The translations under genes were made by a program, and so were the position numbers. The notes under the pieces were generated by a model. It was not told the origin of the DNA. It saw only the letters and a list, made by a program, of their open reading frames with translations, and searched no databases. A DNA stretch of 60,000 bases, taken from the NCBI GenBank assembly GCA_964035545.1, contig OZ037766.1, positions 5,869,722 through 5,929,721 on the forward strand, in the 5' to 3' direction. Shown here piece after piece: positions 14,201-29,503 of this stretch. This DNA is from Bugula neritina (taxonomy: Eukaryota; Bryozoa; Gymnolaemata; Cheilostomatida; Bugulidae). Every line of letters begins with the position of its first letter. Position 1 is the first letter of the stretch.

Positions 14201-17200
14201 ATTTTGTTGCTAGAAATAGTCAACCTATTTGTAGAATATTAATCTGAAAGTTAAGACTTGAACCACTAAGCTGATGGTAAAGTAAAAAATAGCCTAGATA
14301 CCTGTATAGAATGGTTTTACTATACATTATATGAAAATGCTAAGCCAATTTTGCTATTCCTTTCCATTACATTTTTAATTGAATACTAACTTTCATTGTA
14401 TGACATATACTATAATAAATTATATATCTATTATATATATTCAAGTACACATGATATACTATATTAGAGTGTAAACATACTATATTCAAATGTACTAGAT
14501 TAAAGTATCCCTGTTCGAAAATACTATATTAGTTAATAGAATCAATCAAAAATTAACATTGCAAATTGTAGGATTTGGCTGATGACTATCCAAGTGACCC
14601 GGTTGTTAACTCCTTGAGACAAGATCTGGTAAATGTGGTGAGTAACTAGTGTACACACTAAATAGCCAAGTCTACAGTGAAAGACTGCTTTACCAGATAA
14701 ATAAAAAACCGTATTATTAACAATATGTTTATCATTCTCTGTCACAATTGATCAAATACAGTATCACCTGTTAGGGTTTATTTTTATTGTTGTATACAAG
14801 ACATCTAATTGCTGCTATGTAGTCTATAAATGAGGTGAGAATTTCTCATACCTCTTCCTGTCAAATTTAATGCAGAATATACATAACATTTTGTTACAAT
14901 TATGAATTGTACAGTGTGATGTTTATTATTTGCTAAAGTTTACAATTTACTTTTCCTAAACACTAGAACAATAATGGAGGACCTGTTCTTGCTGCCGACT
15001 ACATTTCAATAATCAACCAGGATGTTGAAGATGCTGACGAGGAGATTGCAGCTCTGCGCACGCTATCTCCTGCCTCTGCCAGACCTCAGTAAGTGTAGTC
15101 AGCTGCTAAGGCAGCGAGTTTGTTATCTACTATAAAGCTATACATTATTTATAGAGCTTAGACTTGCCAAAACAAAATTTTTGAACATATCCTATCTCAT
15201 CGGTTAAATTGTGCATGAAAATTAATTATATGATTTCGATGCAAGACCTATGTCACACTTGTCTTCTAGACCACTCTGACCCGTTTTATCTTATTGGCTA
15301 AGCTACAAAAGAACAAAATATGTTATGTTGTAGCATTTTATTTGAAACATTCTCATGTTATATGGTAGATGGGCAGCTGACAAATGTTTGATAATCAATG
15401 AAACCAGAGCTGTGGTTTTAATAGACTTAAAAACTTCTATTTTGTCTAGCAATATTTTTCTCTCACTACTACCAGCTTTAAGCTTTGTCTGCATGTCATT
15501 TCTGCATTGTAGTTTATATGAAGCCTACCAGCTATACTTAAGTGGAAAATGGACGGAGTTGATAGGCAAAATCAATGCCATAGAAGAAGATGATTATTTA
15601 GATTATGATTCCGAGAGCCCACTCAAGCACCTTGCTGTTCAACTCAAGCACTTTGCATTGGTCCAGGTTTGTACACTGTTTAGTACATCACCAAAAATGC
15701 TAAATTCTAGACCATTAGTAGTCCAAACAGAATTACTTACAGTTTAAAAGTTGCAAACAGTGTTTTATAGTAGTTATTTTTGATACTAACTTTTTGCTAG
15801 TGCATTTTTTATTATTAATATCCCTGAATCTTACTAGCACACTTTATTGATTCCAGTATTTCGTAAGTTTTTGAAGGGGTATTGTAATTTAAATTATAAA
15901 TATATGCACAAAAACACACAAACGCACACATGCATATGTATAATTATATATTTTATATATGATGCATACTTACATTTAGTAACTGAAGCACTTTTTAATG
16001 TATTACATCGAATGTTTTCTTTAGAAAGGACAGTTTAATAAAGCTACTGAATTGTATGAAGAATACAAAGACACAGAGCAGTTGTCTGCCTTCATGTATG
16101 CTGCTCAGACATACACACAACTAATAGATTCAGTAAGTAACTCTCAATCATATCTAAAGCCCTGCACTCAAACATGATAAGTTAAATATTGGTTAATGGA
16201 AATTTTGTTTAAAAATTTAGTTTCTAAATGTTTGGCTGCTGATCTAAATTCTTATCATTTCAAGCGTTCAACTGTAGCATATATTGTGCCTGTGAATAAT
16301 TTAACCGAATTCCATATTTTATTGTGCCTTATGGTTGTGTTCATATATTATGAAATCACAATTATCTTTATAATGCTGTGCTCCCACCCAGACTACATGT
16401 CATAAAATGACATAACCTGACTATATCATGGCAACATGTCACAAGACTTCCTGTTGTTACGATGTTCCCAGCCTTAATTTATTATGTCACTAGATTGCTT
16501 GTCAAGGCATGTCATCATCGGACCCTGTGCCATGACACAATGTCTCTAGACCACACAATGTTATGACACAATGTCACATATAGACAACATTATGTTATGA
16601 CATATTGTCACTAGACTACATTATGTCATGACATGATGACACTAGGCTACATGTTCTAGCACATTGTCACTAAACTAGCCATGACATACATGTGTGATTG
16701 TGTCTTACAATAGGCAGCTAGACCATCCTTGGGAGATAAAGGAGAGTTTGAAGCTGCTGGAGACTGTGACATCAATAACAATATTGCTGACGTCGTTTAC
16801 TGGGCTATGAGTGGTGCTGTGGTATTCACAAGTGACAGTGATGACACCATAAAGTCAGCAAGAGTAAGATTCTACACTAAGCAATATTATTTTGTTGCCT
16901 GTAGCATAAATTTACTTAAGTGCAAGTACATAATTAACTGTTCCTCATCATGATGCAGTATGATATAATAATACTACACGGTTATTGGCCCTTGGTCTCA
17001 ACCTTCTATCAATTCAGTTTCTTAACATATTTCGAGAATTTTTACTATATTTGAATGTCTTCATAAAAAATTTTCAATCATCGGTACAATTTGTACATGT
17101 CAATGTTTTGCCTCTCTTTTTACTGCAATTTATGTTTTGTATTTATGTCACAGTTGTCAAAGATCAGCACAGATATAAATGCGTTGTTTGCCCCTGAGCT

Positions 17201-20200
17201 ATCTGTCTGGAAGTTTGTAGCCCAAGCATTCTATGAGTAAGTAGTCAGCATATTGGTGCCATTTTAATAATTACAGGTTAGAGAAAATTTAGATTAGAGT
17301 TTTAGCATGTGAATAAGGAAATTTAAATAAGTTATCGCTTTTCATTTCAACTTGAGATTTGTTTGCTATAACCATGCTTACAAACCAATGATCATGTTAC
17401 TATTCTAGTATGCCTGTAATTTGCTTGGCAATATACCTTAATTTTACTTTATAGAATATGTAATGCTTGTAGATTTGGTGACTCTCTTGATGCTGCAACA
17501 GAGGCTGCTGAATCATCAGATCAAATATACTTGTCTCCGTCCTTTGACCGATCGCTTGTCAGTGTCACCCTCATTTCGGCTGAAGAGCTTCTAGCCTGGG
17601 CTCGACTCGCTCAAGGCAACACCAACTTTGAGGAAACTGAAAGATTACTCAACACTGGCTCGTCATCTTCAAATAGAGCTGGTGTGCTTTTATCATATTT
17701 ACAGTATTTATCGTTTGTTTTCAACAACTGCATTAAATGCATCTCTATTTTCTTACACTCTTTTGGTACCCGTTTAAGTTTTGAAATTAATTCAATGAAG
17801 CTACACTTCATACCTATATATTCTATCTATTACATAGTCTGCTATTTTTCAATACAAATATCATTGCAAAATGCAAACATTTACATACATACATAAAATT
17901 TTGATGATTTCCTTTTACAAAAATTTGAAATTTAGATTGCGCAATATTCTGCGGACTTTTTCAAGATTCTGCTCAAAAAAGATCTCTCTTTTTTAGCAGA
18001 ATTCTATGCCTACTGCAGGCTCCTGAGAATTTATACTGTTGGTATATTTTATCCAAACTATCAAGAGTGCTGTGAACTATGTTACAATATAATGACTATT
18101 TGCTAGTTACACTGTGGCTGAAGTATAGACTGTACAGAGACTGGAGAGGAGTTGATGCCAGTAAGCGGAACGAGTCAATATCAGCAGCCGAGGAATTTGT
18201 TGAGCTTTGGGCTGACAGCGATAACACAACCGAAGGCAGTTTTTACTACGTAAGTATAATGCTGCTACATATATTTATGAATTAGCATTGGCTCAGTGGA
18301 TAAAGGCTGATGATTCAAATTTCTCAAGAGTGTTTAGTGATGTTGGGAAATGGATTAAGTGAAAATTGTCCCTAAGCTGTGTTGCTAGCCTAAGAAAAAA
18401 GTACATAACCCTAAAACCTTTTTAATTTAATGATATCCATAAAATGTATATTAATACACGAATTACTACTAAGTAGTATATGAGTATATTACCTCAAGAA
18501 GAAATAATGTATATATAATTACTGAATTTTTCTAGACTATGTCTTTAAAAGGTACTTTAATTTAGCTGATTTTATATTCAATAAAATATTTTCAAAAATG
18601 ATTTAAGATATAAAAAGAGGTGCAATACACAAAATTAGGTTTCTCTTTTTTCTGACCATTGCTATCATTCAACTGTCATATTTTGCCACTTTCTGAACAC
18701 AAAGCTATGTTGACAGGCAATAGCAGACTATAGCAAGTACCCTGATCCAGTTGATGACTACATAGTCAACTTTAACACTCAGGCCTCATCAACTAACCTG
18801 CCAGTCTGGGCTATATGGACTATCATAGGCATATCTGCAGGCGTCTTAGTTGCCATCGTCATCAGCTGTATTGTTGTAAGTTGTGTTACTTGTGGGTGTT
18901 ATGTAATGTCGGGACATGTGCATATTTGTTGATCCAAGAAAATATCTAATATCTAAAATTAAAAATACTTGTAAACCTGTAGTTGTAAATTTGTCATGTT
19001 CAACTCTTATTTTAATTGAAGAAACAAATATTTAATATTTAAAGTAAAACAATGCCATAATTCAATTACGGTTTAAAGAGCTTCAGAAATTACATGTAAT
19101 ACATTTTGCAAATTAACATTTGCCCATATGTATATGTACTTTCTTGGACTCAATATACATCCAATATAACTAAATTCCATGTTGTATATTATCCTTATTA
19201 CTATGTTTTACTTATTGCAAAATTTTTTTACTCGCTGTGAATTTGATGATGCCTTTGATTGTTGCAAACAGTGCTAATGATGTAGCGGTGTGATATAATA
19301 ATGTTGTTGTACTGTTACTATGGTTACAGTGGCTCTGTGTCAGAGAACGTAAGGGAGATGGAGAGAAGAAGAGAGTATACAGTGGAAGTATTCACTCTGC
19401 TAACAGTTTCCAAGACAACGTAATCCCAGGTCACGGAGAGGTCATGTATATAGGTCAAATGAGTGAAGGTAAGGTCAAACAACTCCCTACATTAAACTAA
19501 GGAATGCATATTTTAATTATTGTTGGGCAAACCAAGTGTGGTGTGTTTGAGATACTGGTCAACTCACAATTTGCATAGCCTAGCCCTGCTAAAAGACTTT
19601 CCTATGACTATATACTAAAATATAACAGTTTTATGCTTTTGTTATGCAATATCTGTATTCTGCTTTGTTATCCTATTAGTTTTTATCAATAATTACTGCC
19701 TTAATACCTTATTAGCCTTTTAAAAACATCAGTAAGTATTCATCGGCCATGAAAATAATTTTCAACTGCATGAAAATGTGCTGATTTGAATGTTATGTTA
19801 TGTTGTGTCTAGTTGTGTATTGCTTATAACTACTAATTCAGAGTGAAAAAACCTCTTCAACACAATTATTGTCTGCATGCTTTTAAATCTCAACTTTCTT
19901 GGTATTGTATTGTCACTTTACTTATAGTTTCAGCCACTCTTTCCTTTGTATTATGTCTCTCATCAAAGCAATTGACACTGTTTTATGTTCAAATTGAATT
20001 TAAGTTTTTTTTTCATTTGTAAGACATATGGGGTTTACTGCAATTTTTTCATGATGGTTTAATTTACCTCTTCAATAACTGCCATAGTTTAGTGCCACAG
20101 AAAAAATTCACATTACATGAGCTTAAAATTTTGATTGTCTATGACAAACTTTATTTCTGTAGACACCATGGGAGATCAAGCAGAAATGGACTTTAAGAAC

Positions 20201-20203
20201 TGA
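2254..20203 (+). CDS. Large PAN/Apple plus helical-repeat single-pass membrane protein (5' end missing)
   Basis: Spliced CDS, exons: 2254-2306, 2676-2764, 3193-3368, 3770-3918, 4539-4703, 6174-6314, 6848-7008, 7742-7886, 8356-8490, 9195-9350, 10023-10129, 10402-10549, 10809-11023, 11257-11423, 11875-12013, 12707-12861, 13155-13302, 13983-14124, 14572-14637, 14967-15088, 15513-15666, 16025-16132, 16714-16863, 17154-17236, 17473-17681, 18107-18249, 18717-18875, 19330-19468, 20163-20203. Every junction is GT-AG and keeps phase, giving at least 1,320 residues. Two tandem units are seen: a cysteine module (CxxxC, C, C spacing as in PAN/Apple domains) followed by about 500 residues of helical, TPR-like sequence. 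The first helical exons of the two units resemble each other (3770-3918 and 13155-13302), which indicates internal duplication. Near the C-terminus is one hydrophobic helix (about residues 1235-1258), then a basic stop-transfer stretch (RERKGDGEKKR) and a tail of about 60 residues ending DFKN. Predicted type I surface protein; ligand unknown. The first exon with the signal peptide is not seen. An alternative is two genes split at the in-frame TAG 11432-11434. Confidence 0.72.
3193..3368 (+). other. Exon carrying PAN/Apple-like module 1
   Basis: Encodes the four-cysteine core EVCIHACRIRSWC...YDRC with spacing C-x3-C-x5-C-x11-C, as in the central part of PAN/Apple domains. These are extracellular folds that bind protein or carbohydrate. 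The outer strands are on the two preceding exons. Acceptor is ttgcag at 3187-3192; donor is gttagt at 3369. The assignment rests on cysteine spacing and on similarity to the second module at 11875-12861. Confidence 0.55.
4701..4769 (+). repeat. 23-bp tandem repeat x3 containing a splice donor
   Basis: The unit, beginning tacaaggtaaatattataa, is present three times. The first copy spans the exon end at 4703, so the intron begins with three successive copies of the same AAG|GTAAAT donor 23 bp apart. Confidence 0.85.
7090..7280 (-). mobile_element. tRNA-derived SINE copy 1 (minus strand)
   Basis: The minus strand shows a tRNA-like head: a B-box ggttcgaatcc (from gggattcgaacc near 7200-7212) preceded by an A-box-like tagtggttgaagaagca. 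It shares the blocks aattatgact and ctaatggcct with a second copy at 12125-12308. It lies in an intron of the PAN gene. Ends are approximate. Confidence 0.6.
7330..7741. repeat. AT-rich tatactgcata-type repeat array in an intron
   Basis: Degenerate units such as atatactgcat and tatacacagtat are tandemly reiterated, and several are palindromic. The array ends at the acceptor of the 7742 exon. Open frames across it (runs of YCI) are products of the repeat and not genes. Confidence 0.75.
8491..8600. repeat. Short AT-rich minisatellite after a splice donor
   Basis: The unit tatgtatactgtatttttat recurs about four times with small changes immediately after the donor of the 8356-8490 exon. Confidence 0.7.
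8813..9110. repeat. Long imperfect palindrome in an intron
   Basis: The two halves are inverted copies centred near 8977. The block cattatacactaagtacata on the left is mirrored on the right, and motifs such as cttccacattatacact reappear inverted as agtgtataatgtggaag. The transcript could form a hairpin with arms of roughly 130 bp. Confidence 0.75.
11424..11874 (+). other. Intron with in-frame stop separating the two PAN units
   Basis: The exon 11257-11423 stays open for three more codons and then meets TAG at 11432-11434. Removing 11424-11874 (donor gtttgt, acceptor tttcag) joins the two units in frame (phase 1). Retention would end the protein after unit 1 without a membrane anchor. The only poly(A)-signal-like motif in between is attaaa near 11667, and no signal-peptide exon for an independent second gene was seen. 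Confidence 0.5.
11875..12861 (+). other. Two exons carrying PAN/Apple-like module 2
   Basis: Exons 11875-12013 and 12707-12861 encode the second cysteine module (VSCKQRCLVEQSFDC then FNRC, spacing C-x3-C-x7-C-x9-C). Here the intron splits the module between its first two cysteines. Similar core spacing to module 1 supports an internal duplication of a PAN-plus-helical unit. Confidence 0.55.
12125..12308 (-). mobile_element. tRNA-derived SINE copy 2 (minus strand)
   Basis: Same family as 7090-7280: the shared blocks caattatgact and caccaatggcct are followed by a B-box complement (gcctcgaaccc) and an A-box-like region (ccctagaccatggc). It sits in the intron between the two exons of PAN module 2. 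Ends are approximate. Confidence 0.6.
13381..13690. repeat. Fold-back element with G-rich centre
   Basis: The left arm repeats motifs such as gacaaaaatagcacgggt and aaaatggcacaggt. The right arm carries their complements (acctgtgccatttttacc, tttttgtcagtgcc). The centre (about 13467-13545) is G-rich with ttagggtaagggtttagg-like runs. It is intronic and has no coding capacity; a MITE-like fold-back unit is inferred. Confidence 0.6.
16395..16700. repeat. Degenerate ~35-bp minisatellite (tgtcatgacat-type)
   Basis: About seven diverged units containing gacacaatgtcactaga-like sequence and palindromic tgtcatgaca. The array lies in an intron and ends just before the acceptor of the 16714 exon. Confidence 0.65.
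18717..18875 (+). other. Exon encoding the transmembrane segment of the PAN protein
   Basis: Encodes an extracellular juxtamembrane stretch followed by a hydrophobic run of about 24 residues (from VWAIWTIIGISAGVLVAI to the exon end). The next exon opens with WLCVRERK, a basic stop-transfer signal. One membrane pass with the PAN units outside is inferred. Confidence 0.8.
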
Positions 20204-20860
20204 AGCTGTGTTTACACCTGGAATATGTAACCAGCTAGATGATTGGTTCTATATCAGCTATACAGAACGCTTTCCTTCTATGTACAACTGGTTATTAATG
20301 CAAACTTACATTCCATTTCAGACATTACAATGAATGATTAAAACTCTATAAGTATAAACTCTTTATATTACGCTAGTAGTTTACTAATGTTAATGGTTTT
20401 GTCATCTCTTTTCAGCTTACTGCGAGCAGAAAAACAAAGCAACCTTTCTTATACTTGTGATATCTATTTTGGTTTGTAGGCTTTAAATCTTTTTTGTAAC
20501 TCATTGAAGACATGTAACATGGCTCCTCTAAGCATTTCACACTTGGCATTTAAAATCATGGGTCATTTTAAGTACTCACACATGTATGTAGATGCCTGCA
20601 AGTAAAATTAGTTTTAGATCATAAAATCGGTCAGCTTCATAAAATGGAACCAAAAAATGAAGTTATAATACTGTCATCTGCTTTGTATGCTAAAAAATAG
20701 GTGAATATTTTTTATAAATTCTGTATAACTAAAGTTTCATCTACTCAAACTTCCTCCTAATAAACTTTGAGTTTTTCTTACACGTGTACATTTTTATAGC
20801 ATCTTTTTCACTGCACTTATATATTTATTGCCTTTTATACTAGCATAACAATGTACTGTA

Positions 20861-20866
20861 AATAAA
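20861..20866 (+). promoter_or_regulatory. Candidate poly(A) signals of the PAN gene
   Basis: AATAAA at 20861-20866, with another at 20759-20764, lies about 560-660 bp after the stop codon in AT-rich 3' UTR. Which one is used cannot be told. Confidence 0.5.
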
Positions 20867-23639
<2,773 letters not shown>

Positions 23640-23889
23640 TTATTTACTTTGGAATATCTACTTATTTGTAGTTTTGCCAAATAAAGTATTAATATGCCCA
23701 CAAGTTGACCTTTTTATATGAAGCCTTGTGATTGGTTAAATAGTTATATTTTTGACCGCCAAAAGGCTTTTTAAGCTGTTTTACAAGGAAGTAGCTGGAT
23801 AGTGATTGTGATAACATCCATTTGAATGGAAGAGCTTAGCTAACATTTCTAACAGACTGACAAACTCTGCCTGGAAAAAACTCTATCTG
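23640..23889 (+). promoter_or_regulatory. Promoter and non-coding first exon of copy A
   Basis: The exon ends at 23889 in a strong donor (CTG|GTAAGT). Upstream lies an inverted CCAAT box in cttgtgattggtt (about 23725-23737). The same box, spacing and donor context occur before copy B at 49440-49634, so conservation between paralogues marks this as the promoter/5' UTR. The transcription start itself is not resolved. The 5' UTR intron would run from 23890 to 25280. Confidence 0.6.
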
Positions 23890-25308
23890 GTAAGTTTTTA
23901 TTATAGTACTTTATACGTTAGTTGCTTTGAATATAAGTGAATATACAGATTGTTTTTAAGCAGTACACATATAGAGGTAATAAATAACTGATTAGAAATA
24001 ATTTCAAGTTGCATGCGTGTTTTGTACCCAGGCTGTGATCTACACTATATATGAAACTAATATATGCTCATGTGTGGAGTGAATATAAGATTTGTCCATA
24101 ATGTGACAGGCAGTTTCATGTTTTCGGAAAATGCTTCTTAGTTCCTTGATCAGTTTTAGTTGCATAATCAATTGGTCTTATACTTAAATTTTACGTATTG
24201 AGAGCATTATAGTTTTTTGCACCTAGAAGGCTGTGATCCTGTATAATTGGGTAGTCGTTTTGTGAACTTCAAGCCCAATCAGTGAGCGTCATTATAGTTC
24301 TTTGCTGAGTTCCATACAAATATAATATACAAATATTTACATCAGAAAAATAAATTATATGATGAAGAAAGTCAACCGTATATGCAATTAATCTGTTGTA
24401 TAATGTTTAACGGGCATGTTTTCTAGGTATTTTTAACTCCACTGTTCAATGTACCTCTGCAGTGTGCAAGTACAGTGTTTACTAGAATCATTAGTCTCAA
24501 ACTATTTATTCTGTCAATAGCAAGGTGACAGTAAGTAGTAAAAACAAAGCAGGTGTACATTACTCCTCCAACTCAGCAGTGTTATGAGATAACTGCCTGA
24601 GGTTGTAGGTGTAGTATGTCCATTGCAGTATTAAACATATAGCTGTGAGCTAGAACGCTAATAATATTGCGACCTCTCAACTAATCTATGGCCTGTATCT
24701 AGTTATAGTGAAACTGACGCAATCTCTACTGTCAAGCTGCGCACATTTAGTTTATTTCCTTGTGTCTTTTCTAATACTAAACAACCAACTTGCATTAGCT
24801 TAAAGCAATGAAACAGAAGCGCAACTGTAAATCAAGATAGGTCCTTGTAATGGTTGACCTAATAACCCTTGACCTTCTATTGAACTCATCTCTATATGTC
24901 TGTTTTGGCTAGAACTTATCTACCTTGGCACTATGAGCAAAAAAATATTTGTAACACAATTTTTTTTCAAATTACTTTTCAAATATATTTTCTCACTAAT
25001 TGGTAGTTAATGTAGAAAATTATTATCTATAATATAGTATGCATTTTGACAACCAAAGAATAAGTGAAAGGACATTAGTGTCACAAATGAACTATTATTT
25101 TCAATAATTGTTACTTTCCTCATAAATTACATTTCTTTGCAAATTTCATGAAGTATTTATTGACAAATAACATATTTATTTTTGTAATTTTGAAGTGTAT
25201 CAATTGATTAAATATGCAATAGCAAGTTCATCCGTATATCTGTTTAATATTAATGCTGTGAATTTAAACTCCTGTTTCAGATTCCAAGGATTTATTTCCA
25301 ACTTCAAC

Positions 25309-28300
25309 ATGGCTGAAAAGGGTGAGGAAGATATTAACACGGACAACAATACTGCTGAGTCTGGAGAGACTGAAAATGACAACAATGAAGCCAAACCTGC
25401 ACCAGGAACTCGACAGGCACCCCTCACCTCTCAATCTGTTGATACTTCAAGTGGAATTATTGATCATGCAGAATATTTTGATAACAGACCAGAAATGACA
25501 ACTGATTTGAATCCTTTAAATGAAGCACTTTTATTGGGGTATCAAAAACAAGCTGAGAATAGAAGAAGGTTTGAACCTGAAGATTTGCAGGTTGAGCTTT
25601 CTGCAAGTACTATAAGTAGCACGCCTGAATTCCAAACCTCCCATCTGTCTAGAAGGCACATAGACCCTACTTCGCAAGGCAATAATAGTGCTGAAGCTGC
25701 AGAACAAGCTCACCTTACGCATGATGACTTGGGTCGTGTGGATCCAGCAGATGTCGTGCTTTCTATGACAGAGCTGTCAATCTCAGAAGAACCTACAGAA
25801 CCAGATGTTGGTCAGTCAGAGGATTACACTCCAGCTGATGTGCAGACTCCGCCTACACCACCACAACCAGCTGATGAGCACACAGCACCAACAACTCTAA
25901 CAGAAGAGGTTTTGCATGCACCATCCCACTTTGATATATTGTCGGCAAATGAAGAATCTTTACCAGCGACAACAGAAGCATCTGTTAGAGGCAGCAGACT
26001 GACTCACCCAGGAGATGAAGGTGATTGGGATCTCCCAACAGATCCTATTCAACCTGAATCAGTGAGTGTTGTTTTAGTCCTTAGTTTCCTACTTTTATGA
26101 ACTGCCAGTCTACATAATTGTATCAGGTTTGTGACAGTGTCTGGGTAACTTAGATTGTGATTGTCTATCTATTAGCCAACTTGGCAACAGGTTCATAAGT
26201 TTATTGACTATCGAACCTGTTGCCAAATTGGCTAATGGATAAAGACAATCACAATCTAAGTCACCTAGACACTGTCACAAACCTGATACAGTACCAAAAT
26301 TGATGCACAGATCAGATTCTTTGTCATCCAAAATGTCTAAACCGGTGGTCTAGATTCAGAGTGTAAATGTTAGAGTATAAAGTTGTGTGTTCGTATAATA
26401 TCGTAGCAAATGTATTAAGCCTTCAGTTGAAAAAGGGAAGTTAATAAATGTTCATCTGCAGCTGCTTGATCTGAACACACTGACCTGTGCTGTGCTGAGG
26501 ACAGTGAATTGTCGTAACAGCACTGCTAGCTAAGAATAGCTTTTGATGAATGTATTAAAATAAAGCAAGAAAGCTTTAACGATTGGTGGCATACTAATAC
26601 AATAATATAACATTGACCAAGTTCCAAAACATTATTTGAAATCTGTTCCTCATGGTTATTGTGATGAAACTTGTAATTTAAAACTTAAAATATCTGAGTT
26701 ATTATGACTTTGTGCTAATAAAAATTATGATTTAAAATTTAGAATCAGACATTCCTTATTCTACTATTTTTGCTCTGTGCAGAACATATAACTTGATTAT
26801 TATTTCTCTAGCTTCTCTTCATTGATGACAGAGGAAGCCTACAAATATATGACCGCAAGATTGAGGTAAGGTGCATAGAATAAACTATATGAACAGACAA
26901 GTTTTCAATCAAACTGCTCTCACCAAGCAACTGACCGTTACATAAAACAACATTTTTTTTAATTATCTGCTCACAACGAGCTAGGTGCAGTAAAGGAGAA
27001 ATTAAGAAAAGCTTGTGTTCTAGATTAGAAATGTAGCAAAACAAGTTATGTTCTCGCAAGAATTTCAATGATTTAATAATTGACAAACTTGGGCTATCTC
27101 AATTTCTCCACTACTGCTCCTAAATGCTCACAGCTAATTTTATATAAATAATCCTATTGTTTATTGAAGCTGCCCTACTATAATAGGTGCTATTAACTAA
27201 TATAAATCAAAATTTTAGTACTTTCAGGCTACTTACTATTGTATTTGAATGATTGTGGCAATATTGTGGTTGTATTCTGACAGGCTGGGCAATAGATTCA
27301 GGTACTAGGAGAGCCCTAAGCTCAAATCTTGCATATAAGTCAATCTCTTACCCCACCAATAAATAAAGAATTTAAATTTTGTGATGATATCATAGTTCTA
27401 GCTTTAGGTTACACATAACAGGCAAAATGATTAATGTTGAAGTTGGTATAATAGTATGTAGCTAGTTAGATGAGCATACTAGCTAGCGTTAGTGTTAGCT
27501 GTTGCATACCATGAATGATTCAACACGGATGTTTCTGGGTAGTTTTAATATTACTTTTTAACAATATTATCCAAGATTATTATAACAACTGGCTATAGCA
27601 GCTTGCTCAAGTGTTTACGAAAGCAAGATCATGTATATTGCAAGAATGCATCATCTTCCATAGTATATTTTTCTCATTTCTTCCATTAATAATTAATTAC
27701 TCATTTTTATTACATTTCAAGTATAGTGTCAGCCTCATACTATTACCAAAGTAAACTTTTATCTTGCTGGTGTACATTGTGCTTGATACAAAGGGGTATT
27801 TAATCTAGTGGCATGCAGAAGAGGTGCCAGAAAGTGAGCAGATTGCTCAGATGATTGAAAAATTGATCCGCACATTCCACACACAACCAAGTTACAGAGA
27901 GGAGCTCAAGAAGATGCTTGGAGATGCCCAAACTGACAACATAGTGAGTTTTCTAAAGCTTACATTTACTACAATGAATATTTTAATACAATGCAATAGG
28001 TTATATGTCCAATCCAGCCACCAGGGCAGGACCGCAGGAAAGGTGATCAAGAAGTTATACGTATTATATGTGATTCGAGCTGACATTGTATCTACTAATA
28101 GATGGAAACTTCTGTTTCTTCTTTATCCTTTGATCCCAGAAATCACGTGTTCATATTATTTCTAAATTTTGGTGCCTTGATGTAGACCTACAACTTATGG
28201 CAGTCATGTCTACAATGCCAATCACATCGTCTTTCAATGAGAATACCAAATGCTCAGTAGTTTGATGGATTAGTAATTACTGTAATACCTTGAGAGTTAT

Positions 28301-29465
28301 GCTCATTGGTTTAGTGAGATAATCCCTGTAGTCATATTTATATTTGATAAATTTTTTGCAGTGTATATATATATATTTTTTCATAACCAAGATATATTGC
28401 CAATTAATGTCTTTGAATGCATTAAAACCACATGGTTTTTAACTTTTCCAGTGCATGATGAGAGCCATTTTATGTAAATTATCTGTTGATACCGTACTCC
28501 ATTACCAATTGTCACAGCATGGTTTTTATTCTTTTAGTGGCCGGATATTCCTGACAACACAGATGCCACCATCCCACCTGATGCCAGAGATTACTTTGAA
28601 AATTTCAAGCTAGATCTGGTAGACTTAGGAGAAATGCATCTAACCAGTAGTGTAGAAGAGGCTCAGAATGCCCTCTCATTGCTCTGTTCTAATCATGCCT
28701 CTTTGTCCATTGGCTGCTTAACTGGAAAGTTGTCTTTTCCCAACAAGTCCTTCGGTTGTTTTCTTGCCAACTTTGTTAGCGGTAAATTATCTATAGACCT
28801 TAAGAGAGCTGTCTTTTCAAAAACTTTTTTCCGTAATATTAAATGCCCATCAGAATTGAGAATTGGTTGCATCAGAGAAATCTCTCTTGAAGAACAGAGA
28901 TTGGCTGAAAGAGTGCTGAAGATGTTAATCAAACAACATCTCAGAGTACAAGTTTTTCTGCCATATAAATCTATTTCTGAATGCATAAGTAAGGGAGGGT
29001 TAGGTGAACTGCCTATCAGTATATCCACGATGCCCATAGAGCAACCAGAAACAGACAAAAGTCATCTCATCAAAAAGTTGAGAACAGAATTGGATGCGGA
29101 TACGGAATTGAAAGGAGTTTTTTCTCTTTGCTATCCAGGTGAGTAAAAGTTGTAAAATATCTAAGTAGAAGTACAATATATAAAAACAAGGTGGCTACAT
29201 CAGAAATATGGCCACTACACCACGGCTGCTACACACACACACACGCACACACGCACACACGCACACACGCACACACGCACACACGCACACACGCATGCAC
29301 ACACGCACATGCATGCACACACATGCATGCACACACATGCATGCACACACACACACACACTCACACACACACTCACACACACACTCATACACACTCACAC
29401 ACACACTCACATACACACACTCACACACACACTCATACACACTCATACACACTCACACACACACT

Positions 29466-29503
<38 letters not shown>

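Noticed and set aside
18284-18325. tRNA-like A-box (tggctcagtggataaaggc) and a possible tRNA gene
   Set aside because: No cloverleaf can be completed and the B-box is degenerate (gattcaaat); at most a short SINE fragment.
27290-27345. Possible tRNA-derived repeat
   Set aside because: Only a weak B-box-like gctcaaatctt; no A-box or related copy seen.
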